Assembly (NCBI RefSeq): GCF_043195125.1
Contig: NZ_JBAFWR010000008.1
Reading direction: 5' to 3' (one strand)
Length of the DNA: 64,000 nt
From: NCEH01 sp043195125
GTDB lineage: Bacteria > Pseudomonadota > Alphaproteobacteria > Rhizobiales > Xanthobacteraceae
Shown here: positions 45,753 to 53,625 of the stretch, in pieces
How the letters are laid out: every line of letters starts with the position of its first letter
How positions within the stretch are numbered: the first letter of the stretch is position 1
The notes under the pieces: model-generated
The model's input: only the letters and a program-made list of their open reading frames with translations
Database searches by the model: none
Told to the model about the DNA's origin: nothing
Program-made: the position numbers and the translations under genes

Positions 45753-46439
45753 ATGAGGGGCCGCAGCCTGCGCGAGGTCGAATCCATCTACCTCTCCACC
45801 TTCGGACAGGGCGCCCGCGCCGTGGGCATCACCAGCGTCCACAGCGGCAGCGGGGTCTCGGCGCTCGCCGCCGCCCTGGCGGTGCGGTCCCAGCGCCAGA
45901 ACCGCACCTTGCTCGTCGGCCTTGCGGACCCGACCGCCGCCGTGCCCGCGCAGGCGACCGTATGGACCCCGGCCGATCCCGACCTTCTCGCCTTCATCGA
46001 CAATGATCCGCGCGGCTTCGATACGCTGATCGCGGCCCCGCTGCCCGAGGCCAGCTTCGCCTTCCGCAGCGCAGCCGCGATCCGCGCCATGGTCGATCTG
46101 TTGCTGGAATCCTACGACGCCATCGTGCTCGATCTCGCCGCGGTGGAACCGCGCGAGCGCGTCGCCGTGCCGGTGGCGAGCATCGCCGGCGCGTGCGACA
46201 GCCTTGTGGTGCTCTGCATGGCGGGACGCGATTCGCGCGCCGCCCTCGCCCGCGCCGCCGCCGCCTTGCGCAGCGCCAACGCGCCGCTGAGCGGCATCGT
46301 GATGAACGATCGCTTCAACCAGAGCGTGGCGGACGAAATCACCAGCGAGGCGCGCCGCTACCAGCGCTTTGCCCCGCGCCTGATCGCCAAGCTGATCGCG
46401 GCGGTGGGCCGCATCAAATTCCTCAACGTGAAGCCCTAG
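45753..46439 (+). CDS. BY-kinase/ParA-like protein with a degenerate P-loop
   Basis: The 228-residue protein follows the export gene by 2 nt and resembles the cytoplasmic ATPase part of polysaccharide co-polymerase tyrosine kinases: VGITSVHSGSGVSALAAALAV, YDAIVLDLAAVEP and LVVLCMAGRDSRAAL. The Walker A loop reads S-G-S-G-V-S-A, with Val in place of the essential Lys, and there is no C-terminal tyrosine cluster. It is therefore unlikely to be an active kinase and may be a structural or regulatory partner. Confidence 0.75.
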   Translation: MRGRSLREVESIYLSTFGQGARAVGITSVHSGSGVSALAAALAVRSQRQNRTLLVGLADPTAAVPAQATVWTPADPDLLAFIDNDPRGFDTLIAAPLPEASFAFRSAAAIRAMVDLLLESYDAIVLDLAAVEPRERVAVPVASIAGACDSLVVLCMAGRDSRAALARAAAALRSANAPLSGIVMNDRFNQSVADEITSEARRYQRFAPRLIAKLIAAVGRIKFLNVKP

Positions 46440-46446
46440 CGCCCGC

Positions 46447-47139
46447 TCACGTGGCGACGCCGGCGCCAAGGAAGAAATTCATGGCCAGGAACACGATCGG
46501 CGGCTGCACCGAGTGGTTGCCGTTGAACTCCACATATTGCACGTCGTAGCCGGCGGCCTGGAGCTTGGCGGCATTGGCGCGCCCGGCGGTGGCGATGGGC
46601 AATTGCTCGTCCTGGAGGCCGTGCGCGATGAACACGCGCGGCGCGCCCTCCTGCACGTGCACCGACATGAAGCCGGCCGAAAACGCGATGATATGGCTGA
46701 CGATGTCGCCATTGGTCAGGCCGAGGGACAGGGCATAGCTGCCGCCATCGGAGAAGCCGGCGAACGCCAGATGGTCGCGGTCCACCACGAAATGGGCGGC
46801 CACCTCCGCCAGCGCCTTGTCGAGCCGCTCGCGGTCCGGGCCGTTCCCGGCGATCACGATGTCCCAGGTGGGAAACTGGGACTGGGGCGCCAGAAGCAGG
46901 AAGGAATGCATCTCCGCCTGGCTTTCCAGCACCGGCAGGATCTTCTCCGCGCTGCCGCCGCCGCCATGAAACAGCACCACGAGCGGTGCCGGCCGGGTCG
47001 GATCGAGCCGCGACGGCACGAACAGCACGGCGTCGCGCTCCGGCGCGATGCCGAGCGCATTGCGGCCGGCGGGAAGCGGCGGCTTGCTGGGGGCGGCGGG
47101 CGTGAAGGTGAGGCGGCCGGCGAGGAAGGGGTCGATCAT
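46447..47139 (-). CDS. Alpha/beta hydrolase, carboxylesterase/PHB depolymerase-like
   Basis: The 230-residue hydrolase has oxyanion segment PLVVLFHGGGGS, the nucleophile elbow AGFSDGG, an acid in AHGLQDEQLPI and the base in FNGNHSVQPP. No signal peptide is seen, so it is cytoplasmic. It is of the phospholipase/carboxylesterase or depolymerase-like group; the substrate is unknown. It converges with the polysaccharide genes, 7 bp from their last stop. Confidence 0.83.
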   Translation of the reverse strand: MIDPFLAGRLTFTPAAPSKPPLPAGRNALGIAPERDAVLFVPSRLDPTRPAPLVVLFHGGGGSAEKILPVLESQAEMHSFLLLAPQSQFPTWDIVIAGNGPDRERLDKALAEVAAHFVVDRDHLAFAGFSDGGSYALSLGLTNGDIVSHIIAFSAGFMSVHVQEGAPRVFIAHGLQDEQLPIATAGRANAAKLQAAGYDVQYVEFNGNHSVQPPIVFLAMNFFLGAGVAT

Positions 47140-47288
47140 GATCCCACCTTAGTCAAATGGGGTAGGCGGACAAGACCGCCGGCCTGGTGTGTCCCCGGCC
47201 GCGCGAAGCCGCATCGCGGTCCTGCCCTCCTGGCGGTCGCCAGAGGAGTTATCGCGGCGCGATCCTCGCTCAAGCGGAAACGACGCGC

Positions 47289-47660
47289 TCAGCGGCCTTC
47301 CAGCATGTCGCGCGCCTCGCCGACCGCCTTCAGGCACTTGGCTTCATCGCCGGCCGCCTGGAAATTCTGGGCGGCATTGAGCGCGGCGGCGGGGCCCACC
47401 GGCGGCGGCAGGTTGCCGGTGGCGGCAGCGACCGAACCCGGGGTCGGCTGCTGGTCGAGCTGGGCACCGACGCTCTGGGGCTCGGGGCGCGGCGCCGCCG
47501 GCTTGCCCTGCACCGCATCCACCCGCTTCTGAAGGGCGACGATCTGCTCCAGGCAGCTCTCCGCGTGCGCAGGCGCCAGCGGAACCGCCACGGCGGCCAG
47601 GAGGCCGGCCGCCAGAACGGAGGCGACGACAGTGCGGGCGAATGCGGGTTTGGCGGTCAT
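47289..47660 (-). CDS. Small exported hypothetical protein
   Basis: The 123-residue protein has a signal peptide (VVASVLAAGLLAAVAVPLAPAHAES), then a helix with C-L-E-Q-I-V-A-L-Q, a Pro-rich middle and a C-terminal helix with a second Cys (DEAKCLKAVGEARDML). Two cysteines could form one disulfide. No family was recognised. ATG 47660 starts a typical secreted protein. Confidence 0.7.
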   Translation of the reverse strand: MTAKPAFARTVVASVLAAGLLAAVAVPLAPAHAESCLEQIVALQKRVDAVQGKPAAPRPEPQSVGAQLDQQPTPGSVAAATGNLPPPVGPAAALNAAQNFQAAGDEAKCLKAVGEARDMLEGR

Positions 47661-47830
47661 GGCGGCTCCATCTGCGCGGCCCGTGCAGCCGCTCTCGGCG
47701 CGGCTCCGGGGTGATTTGCGGCGGAGTGTGTCCATGTCCGACGACGGGGGCAAGACCATGCTGTGGACGAACAGCGCGCGTCCTCCCTTCGCTTTCCGCA
47801 TGGCTCGCGGCCCCTGTCGGGACCGCCGCC

Positions 47831-48517
47831 TCACACCGGCCAGGCCTCCAGGCGATAGGCGGAATCCCAGAACATCCATTCGAGCTGAGTGGCACGGGCG
47901 AATGCGTCGAACATGCGCGCCCGGGTGCCGGCGGAAGCCTGCTCGGCGGCTTCGTCCGTGGCGGCGATCACCTCGCGCACGGCGGCGTGGAACTCCTCGC
48001 CGGCATAGGTATCGATCCAGGCCTGGTAGGGATTGCCGGGGGCGGCACGGGCGAGAATGTCGCGTCCCACCTCGGCATAGATCCAGAAGCACGGCAGCAA
48101 CGCCCCGAGCACCACCTCGTAGGGCTCGCCATGGGCCGTCGCCAGGAGGAAGGACACATAATGGTGGCAGGCGGGGGAGAGGGGCGTGTGCGCGAAGGCC
48201 GCCGGCCCGATGCCGAACTGCAGGAAGAACGAGCCGTGCAATTCACGCTCGACGATGATCGCGACCTCGGCCCCCTTGGCGAACTGCACGATCCGGTCCG
48301 GGGTCGGCGCCTTGGCGGCGGCCAGCGCAAGGGCACGGCCGAAGCCGATCAGGTAATGGGCATCCTGCACGATGTAGTGTTTGAACCGCGCCTCCTCCAG
48401 CGTTCCCGCCGCCAGCTCGGCATTGAAGGGCATGGCGCGGATGGCGTCGTAAAGCGGGGCGTTCGCGTCCCACGCCTTGCGGGAGAAGCGAGTGTCGTTG
48501 CGAGCCTGAGAGGTCAT
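47831..48517 (-). CDS. tenA: TenA/thiaminase II family protein
   Basis: The 228-residue helical protein matches TenA: FKHYIVQDAHYLIGFGRALA, the active-site Cys in GALLPCFWIYAEVGRD, YQAWIDTYAGEEFHAAV and a late ATQLEWMFWDSAY. TenA hydrolyses aminopyrimidine degradation products to salvage the thiamine pyrimidine. No other thiamine gene and no recognisable TPP riboswitch is nearby. ATG 48517 gives the usual N-terminus. Confidence 0.9.
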   Translation of the reverse strand: MTSQARNDTRFSRKAWDANAPLYDAIRAMPFNAELAAGTLEEARFKHYIVQDAHYLIGFGRALALAAAKAPTPDRIVQFAKGAEVAIIVERELHGSFFLQFGIGPAAFAHTPLSPACHHYVSFLLATAHGEPYEVVLGALLPCFWIYAEVGRDILARAAPGNPYQAWIDTYAGEEFHAAVREVIAATDEAAEQASAGTRARMFDAFARATQLEWMFWDSAYRLEAWPV

Positions 48518-48711
48518 CGAGGCGTCCGGGAGGGGCGCGCCTGAGGCGCACGCGAAGGCAGAAGGGGGCATATTAGCCGATCCGCCGGCGGCGGCGCCAG
48601 GGTATCGCCGGGGTCGCTGCCCGCGCGACGCCAATCCTGGGCGGTGCTATATAGGGTCGCACGAATGAACCCGCGCTTCGCTTTTTGCGCCCGCAGGCCA
48701 CGAAGATCCAG

Positions 48712-49890
48712 ATGCCATCCGAGCCCCATACGCTTTTCGCCCTGCTTGTGCTGACGGCCGCCATCGGCGCCGGGCTGCAGCTCTGGGCGTGGTCCCAGGC
48801 GCGCGGCGAGCGCCTGCTGCTGTGGGGCGGCATCGCCTACGCCATCATCACCTTGGGCATCGTCCTCAACGCCGCGCGCGAGGCCTTGCCGGCGATGTTC
48901 TCGCAGGTGCTCGGGACCGGCCTCGTCATTTATGGGGGCGGCCTCATCTATGCCGCCGCGCGTGCCTTCAACGGCCGGCAGATGGAGCCGCTGGTGGCGG
49001 TGGCCGGCGCGGTGCTGTGGCTGGTGGCGTGCCAGTTCCCGGATTTCTACAGCAACACGGCCGGCCGCATCACCGTCGCCTCGGTCCTGCTGGCGGGCTA
49101 TTGCGCGGCAGCGGCGCGCGAATTCCTGCGGGCCCACGGCCTGCCGAGCCGCATTCCTCTCGCCATCTTGATGATCGTGCACGGCATCGGCCTGCTGTTG
49201 CGCATCCCGCTGGCGCTCATGCAGCCGCAGGGCCCGATCTTCATGTTCGCAAATCCGTGGTTCATCCCGATTGCGCTTGAAAATGTGGTGATGCTGCAAT
49301 TGTTCGCCTTTCTCCTGGTGACCCTGACCAAGGAGAAGATCGCCGCCCACCTGCGGCTCGCGGCGGATACCGATGCCCTGACCGGCCTTCCCAACCGGCG
49401 CGCCCTGTTCGTCCATGCGGTGGCCGCCCTGGCGCGCGATGCGCGGCGCGCCCGGCCGAGCGCGGTCATCGTGTTCGATCTCGACCGCTTCAAATTCATC
49501 AACGACACCTACGGCCACCCGGTGGGCGACGCTGTGCTGCTGGCGTTCGCCAGCGCCGCCACGACGCAATTGCGCGCCGGTGACATGGCCGGGCGCATCG
49601 GCGGCGAGGAATTCGCGGTGGTGCTGCCGGAGACCGACGGCCAGCAGGCGGCCATCGCCGCGCGGCGCATCATGGTCACCTTCACGCATCTGTCCGGCAT
49701 GGTGGAAGGCTGCGAGAGCATGTGCACCGCTTCGGCCGGCATCGCCGCGACGCGGCCCGGCACCACCGCCAGCATGGACGTGCTGATCCAGGCGGCGGAC
49801 CGCGCGCTGTATGACGCCAAGCGGGAAGGACTCAATCGCCTGAGCGTCGCGCCGCCGATCGAAACGCCGACGCTTCTCACGTCGGGCTGA
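48712..49890 (+). CDS. Membrane diguanylate cyclase (GGEEF)
   Basis: The 392-residue protein has about six or seven membrane helices over residues 1-200 and a C-terminal GGDEF domain. The cyclase site is intact (DTDALTGLPNRRAL, FDLDRFKFINDTYGHPVGD, RIGGEEFAVVLP), and an inhibitory I-site RAGD lies five residues before GGEEF. It should make c-di-GMP, with product inhibition. ATG 48712 is used; an in-frame TTG lies at 48685. A hairpin follows the stop. Confidence 0.92.
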   Translation: MPSEPHTLFALLVLTAAIGAGLQLWAWSQARGERLLLWGGIAYAIITLGIVLNAAREALPAMFSQVLGTGLVIYGGGLIYAAARAFNGRQMEPLVAVAGAVLWLVACQFPDFYSNTAGRITVASVLLAGYCAAAAREFLRAHGLPSRIPLAILMIVHGIGLLLRIPLALMQPQGPIFMFANPWFIPIALENVVMLQLFAFLLVTLTKEKIAAHLRLAADTDALTGLPNRRALFVHAVAALARDARRARPSAVIVFDLDRFKFINDTYGHPVGDAVLLAFASAATTQLRAGDMAGRIGGEEFAVVLPETDGQQAAIAARRIMVTFTHLSGMVEGCESMCTASAGIAATRPGTTASMDVLIQAADRALYDAKREGLNRLSVAPPIETPTLLTSG

Positions 49891-49954
49891 ACCGATGAGC
49901 AAATTCGCGGCGCCGTGAAGCCGGCATATGGAATGGAAAGGCCTTGAGGAGAAT

Positions 49955-49989
49955 GAGGGAGGAGAGCGGGGGCGGTGCTCTCCTCCCTC
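49955..49989 (+). terminator. Hairpin after the diguanylate cyclase gene
   Basis: A perfect 13-bp stem (GAGGGAGGAGAGC / GCTCTCCTCCCTC) with a 9-nt loop lies 64 bp after the stop codon, without a T-run. It is the first element of the 324-bp gene-free stretch 49891-50214, which otherwise holds the two TetR operators. Confidence 0.65.
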
Positions 49990-50023
49990 GACGTCAGCCA
50001 TGCCCGGGTTGCGGCTCCGGACG

Positions 50024-50042
50024 TGACCGAACGGTTCGGTCA
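50024..50042. promoter_or_regulatory. TetR-type operator 1
   Basis: TGACCGAAC-G-GTTCGGTCA is a perfect 9-bp inverted repeat around one base, upstream of a TetR gene. A second, slightly imperfect copy is centred 61 bp downstream. Confidence 0.75.
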
Positions 50043-50086
50043 AGACAATCCCTGTGTAGCCGAGCTTTTTCAAGCGCGCAAGTGGA

Positions 50087-50103
50087 ACTGAACGGTTCGG
50101 TCA
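50087..50103. promoter_or_regulatory. TetR-type operator 2
   Basis: The sequence around 50087-50103 reads ACTGAAC-G-GTTCGGTCA, matching operator 1 on the right arm and with one mismatch in the ACCGAAC core of the left arm. It is about 110 bp before the regulator's start codon, consistent with autoregulation. Confidence 0.68.
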
Positions 50104-50214
50104 ATATTTAACCATTGTGAGCGTCCAGACAATTGACGCGGCCGCCCTTTCAGCCAAGGGTAATGCAACAACGCCAGCCCCTTGGGCGCCGTGGCCGAGT
50201 GTGGAGAACAAATT

Positions 50215-50850
50215 TTGTCGGTTGTGGAAACCAGGGAAGCAGTGGCGGGCCAGGACCCGGAGAAGCGCAGGCAGATCCTGGCCGGTGCGCGGCAGGTGTT
50301 TCTGGACCAGGGCTTCGACGCCGCCAGCATGGGCGAGATCGCGCGCGCGGCGGGCGTCTCCAAAGGCACGCTCTATGTGTATTTCCACGACAAGGTCGAT
50401 CTCTTCGCCAGCCTCGTGAGCTGCGAATGCGCGGAGACCGCCGAGCGCCTGTTCGTGCTCGATGCCGCAGAGCCGGACCTTGAGGCGGCGCTGACCAAGC
50501 TCGGCATCTCCTTTATCGAGGCGATGCTGCGCCCCTGCCACGTGGCGACCGTGCGCAGTGTGATCGCCATTGCCGAGAAATTCCCTGCCATCGGCATGCG
50601 CTTTCTGGAAGCGGGGCCAAACTCCGGCACCCGCCGCCTGTCGGCCTTTCTCCAGGCGAAAGTCGACCAGGGCGTGCTCGACATCGACGACACGGACGCG
50701 GCGGCCAGCCAGTTCCTCTCCCTCTCCAAGGACACCATCCTCGCCCCGGTGCTGTTCGGAGCGGCGGCCACCATCCAGCGCGATCAGATCGAAGCGGTGG
50801 TCGGCCGCGCGGTGCGCATGTTCATGAGCGCCTACGGCGTCAAGCGCTGA
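50215..50850 (+). CDS. TetR-family transcriptional regulator
   Basis: The 211-residue regulator has an N-terminal TetR helix-turn-helix (KRRQILAGARQVFLDQGFDA, SMGEIARAAGVSKGTLYVYF) and a C-terminal TetR_C-type ligand domain. TTG 50215 is the likely start, with GGAG about 7 nt upstream; a TTG at 50182 is also in frame. Two palindromic operators lie upstream. Related regulators often control efflux pumps, but none is in the window, so its targets beyond itself are unknown. Confidence 0.87.
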   Translation: MSVVETREAVAGQDPEKRRQILAGARQVFLDQGFDAASMGEIARAAGVSKGTLYVYFHDKVDLFASLVSCECAETAERLFVLDAAEPDLEAALTKLGISFIEAMLRPCHVATVRSVIAIAEKFPAIGMRFLEAGPNSGTRRLSAFLQAKVDQGVLDIDDTDAAASQFLSLSKDTILAPVLFGAAATIQRDQIEAVVGRAVRMFMSAYGVKR

Positions 50851-50856
50851 ACGCGG

Positions 50857-51165
50857 TCACGCGCGCCAGAACGGCTTCTCCGCCTCGCGCCGCGCCGCAT
50901 CGCGGCTGATTCCCGCGTCGCGCATCTGGTCGTCGTCCAGATCCGCCAGTTCGCGCCGTTCGCGCGCCCGGCGCAGCCACACCTTCAACACTCCCAGGAG
51001 CTGCGCGAGACGGCTGTCGGGCACCGGCGCGGCGGCGCCGCGCACGGTGCCGCGCGCCACCCGGCCCCGCGCTGACGCTTGAGCACCCTGCGCGCGCCCC
51101 AGGGCGGGAAGCGCCGACCGACCGCGCTTTTCGGTCGGAGTAATCTGGCGAGTGAGCGATGTCAT
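50857..51165 (-). CDS. DUF1127 small protein
   Basis: The 102-residue protein ends with the DUF1127 helix pattern LKVWLRRARERRELADLDDDQMRDAGISRDAARREAEKPFW, preceded by a basic Arg/Ala-rich stretch. Some DUF1127 proteins affect RNA or phosphate and carbon metabolism; the role here is unknown. ATG 51165 has GAGG about 9 nt upstream. It is divergent from a MocR-type regulator with a shared palindrome between them and converges with the TetR gene. Confidence 0.83.
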   Translation of the reverse strand: MTSLTRQITPTEKRGRSALPALGRAQGAQASARGRVARGTVRGAAAPVPDSRLAQLLGVLKVWLRRARERRELADLDDDQMRDAGISRDAARREAEKPFWRA

Positions 51166-51194
51166 GGTAAGATCCTCATGAATTGCTCGCATTC

Positions 51195-51221
51195 ATTGCG
51201 CCGATGTAATATCGGTGCAAT
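51195..51221. promoter_or_regulatory. Palindrome between DUF1127 and MocR genes
   Basis: ATTGCGCCGAT-gtaat-ATCGGTGCAAT is an 11-bp inverted repeat with one mismatch in an AT-rich divergent promoter region of 80 bp. It is a strong candidate operator for the adjacent GntR/MocR regulator. Confidence 0.65.
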
Positions 51222-51245
51222 TGTTATATTGCCCTCGGATCAATA

Positions 51246-52586
51246 ATGCCTGCACCTGACTATCGCGCCCTCGCCGACATGCTCGCCGCCGATATCGCGT
51301 CCGGTCGCCTAGCCGCCGGTAGCCGGCTGCCGACCCAGCGCGACTTCGCCTATACCGTCGGCATCGCCCCTTCGACCGCCAGCCGGGTCTATGCCGAGCT
51401 GGTACGGCGGGGATTGATTTCCGGCGAGGTGGGGCGCGGCAGTTACGTGCGCACCTTGCCCACGCCGAGCAGCGGCGGGCTCGGGGAACCGGCGCAGGCG
51501 TCGGTGGATCTTCAGCTCAATTTTCCCATGCTCCCGAACCAGGATGCGGAGTTGGAACAGATCCTGGCGGGGTTTGCCCGGCAGGGCGGGCTTTCGGCGG
51601 CGTTCCGCCCCACTGGGGCCGCAGGGACGCGCGCGGCCCGCAACGCGACCGCTGACTTTCTGGCCCGCCCCGGCTGGCGGCCCGATCCGGCCGGCATCCT
51701 GTTCACCAGCAACGGGCGGCAGGCGATCGCCGCGAGTTTCGCCGCCCTCGCCCCGCCGGGCGAGCGCATCGGCGTCGAGGCCATGACCTATCCGGCCGTG
51801 AAATGGATCGCCGCGCGCCTCGGCATCACGCTGGTGCCGCTCGCCATGGATGAGAAGGGCCTCAAGCCCGACGCCATCGCCCGCGCCCACCGCGCGGCGC
51901 CGTTGCGCGGCGTCTATGTGCAGCCGAGCCTCCATAATCCGCTCGGCGTCTCCATGGACGCGGCGCGACGCGCGGAATTCGCCGATCTGCTGCAAAGCGA
52001 AGGGCTGATGGCGGTGGAAGACGTGATCTACGGCTTCCTGTGCGACGACGCGCCCTTGAGCGCGCGCGCGCCGGACCATGTGCTGCTGGTGGACAGCCTC
52101 TCCAAGCAGGTCGCGCCGGGGCTCACCCTCGGCTTCATCGCCGCGCCGCCGGCCTGGAGCGAGCGGCTGGTCGCGGCGGTGCGCGCCGGCGCCTGGGCCG
52201 TCACCGGCCTGTCCCTGGCCCAGGGGCTGCACATCATGGCCGAAGGCGTGGTCGCCCGGCTCGTGGCCGCCAAGCGCGCGGACGGGCAAGCGCGGCAGGC
52301 GATCGTGCGCGGCGTATTCGACGGCCCCATGCTCAAGGCGGACCCTCGCGCGTATCACGCCTGGCTGGAACTGCCCGAAACCTGGCGCGCGGAGGCCTTT
52401 GCCGGCGCCGCCGCCCGCCAGGGCATCGCCATCACCCCGTCCAGCGCCTTCGCCGTGACCCCCGGCCATGCGCCGAACGCGCTGCGGCTCGCCTTGTCTC
52501 CGCCCTCACACGCCGTTCTGCGCGAGGCGCTGCTGGCGCTGCGCCGGCTGATGGAGGGCGGCCCGGTGGAAAGCGAGGTGGAATAG
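51246..52586 (+). CDS. MocR-type regulator (GntR plus aminotransferase domain)
   Basis: The 446-residue protein has a GntR winged helix (residues 5-70: YRALADMLAADIASGRLAAG, LPTQRDFAYTVGIAPSTASR) joined to a fold-type I aminotransferase domain. The PLP lysine is in LLVDSLSKQVAPGLTLGF, and YVQPSLHNPLGVSM is the PLP-site loop. MocR proteins are regulators using PLP, often for amino acid, GABA or vitamin B6 metabolism. The divergent DUF1127 gene and the palindrome between them suggest local control. Confidence 0.92.
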   Translation: MPAPDYRALADMLAADIASGRLAAGSRLPTQRDFAYTVGIAPSTASRVYAELVRRGLISGEVGRGSYVRTLPTPSSGGLGEPAQASVDLQLNFPMLPNQDAELEQILAGFARQGGLSAAFRPTGAAGTRAARNATADFLARPGWRPDPAGILFTSNGRQAIAASFAALAPPGERIGVEAMTYPAVKWIAARLGITLVPLAMDEKGLKPDAIARAHRAAPLRGVYVQPSLHNPLGVSMDAARRAEFADLLQSEGLMAVEDVIYGFLCDDAPLSARAPDHVLLVDSLSKQVAPGLTLGFIAAPPAWSERLVAAVRAGAWAVTGLSLAQGLHIMAEGVVARLVAAKRADGQARQAIVRGVFDGPMLKADPRAYHAWLELPETWRAEAFAGAAARQGIAITPSSAFAVTPGHAPNALRLALSPPSHAVLREALLALRRLMEGGPVESEVE

Positions 52587-52591
52587 GACGC

Positions 52592-53518
52592 CTATTCCGC
52601 CGCCGCCTTCATCTGCGGAATCTCGCCCAGCGAGACCCCGTTCATCTCGGCCACCACGTCGGAAATCTGCGGCACGTTCCAATCGCCCCGGCCCAGCCCC
52701 TCGGCGGCGGCATAGACGTTCTTGATGGTCGCGCCGATGAAATTGGCCGCCCCGGTCGCGGAAGCGAGATTGTTCACATAGCGCATGTCCTTGTGGGCAT
52801 TGGACAAAGTGAACTTGTGGGCGTTCACGTCGCGCTCCAGCACATATTTGAAATAGGTCTGGTAGAAGCCGCAGTCCATGCGCGAGCCACGGATGACACT
52901 GTCGAAGGTCTGTGGCGAGACGCCCACCTTGCCGGCGAGCGCGAGCGCCTCGGCATAGAGCGCGCCATAGCCGAGCGAGAGGAAATTGTTGAGCAGCTTC
53001 ATGGTGTGGCCGGCGCCGGGCGCGCCCACATGATTGATCCGCGCCGAGATCGCCTCCAGCGCCGGCTTCACCGTGGCAAAGGCCGCGTCTTCGGCGCCGA
53101 CGATGGCGATGAGCGTACCCTCGGCCGCATTGGCGGGGGTGCCGCCGAGCGGGGAATCCACCAGAGCGATGCCCTTTTCCTTCAGCTCGGCATGCAGCGC
53201 CATGGTGAGCGCCGGCTCGGAGGTGGAGGTGTCCACAAGATGCAGCCCCGGCCGCGCGCCTTCCAGGATACCGCCCGGTCCGCGCACCACCGCTTCCACC
53301 TGGGGCGCGCCGGTGACGCAGAGGAAGATGATGTCGCAGGCGCGCGCGAGATCGGCCGCGCTCTTGGCCTCTGCGGCGCCACGCGCCAGAAGGTCTTCCA
53401 CCGGCGCGCGGTTGCGATGCGCGAGGACGGTGAGGGGAAAACCCTTTTCCAGCAGGTTCTTCGCCATGCCATGGCCCATGAGGCCGACGCCAATGAAGCC
53501 GATGCGCGCTTTTTCCAT
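52592..53518 (-). CDS. NAD(P)-dependent 3-hydroxyacid dehydrogenase family protein
   Basis: The 308-residue beta-hydroxyacid dehydrogenase has Rossmann loop IGFIGVGLMGHGMAKNLL, substrate loop VDSPLGGTPANAAEGTL and the catalytic lysine in GHTMKLLNNFLSLG. The family includes 3-hydroxyisobutyrate, tartronate semialdehyde and related reductases; the substrate is not evident. ATG 53518 follows GGAGG by 8 nt. It is divergent from a LacI-family gene and converges with the MocR gene. Confidence 0.88.
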   Translation of the reverse strand: MEKARIGFIGVGLMGHGMAKNLLEKGFPLTVLAHRNRAPVEDLLARGAAEAKSAADLARACDIIFLCVTGAPQVEAVVRGPGGILEGARPGLHLVDTSTSEPALTMALHAELKEKGIALVDSPLGGTPANAAEGTLIAIVGAEDAAFATVKPALEAISARINHVGAPGAGHTMKLLNNFLSLGYGALYAEALALAGKVGVSPQTFDSVIRGSRMDCGFYQTYFKYVLERDVNAHKFTLSNAHKDMRYVNNLASATGAANFIGATIKNVYAAAEGLGRGDWNVPQISDVVAEMNGVSLGEIPQMKAAAE

Positions 53519-53560
53519 TTCCGTTCCCTCCGAGTGACTTTGTCTTTTGGTCGCGGGGCT

Positions 53561-53571
53561 TAAATCGTTTA
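53561..53571. promoter_or_regulatory. Possible LacI-type half-palindrome
   Basis: TAAA-TCG-TTTA lies in the 107-bp region between the dehydrogenase and LacI-family starts. LacI-type operators often have a CG centre, but this dyad is short, so the call is weak. Confidence 0.3.
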
Positions 53572-53625
53572 GCATGGATGAAGTGAGCAAGCGAAGCGTC
53601 TAAGACTTGGCAGCACGGAGGGATC

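Noticed and set aside
48518..48711. TPP riboswitch ahead of the tenA gene
   Set aside because: The leader has no CTGAGA and no ACCTGAT/GGGGTGC core on the tenA strand, so a THI box is not supported.
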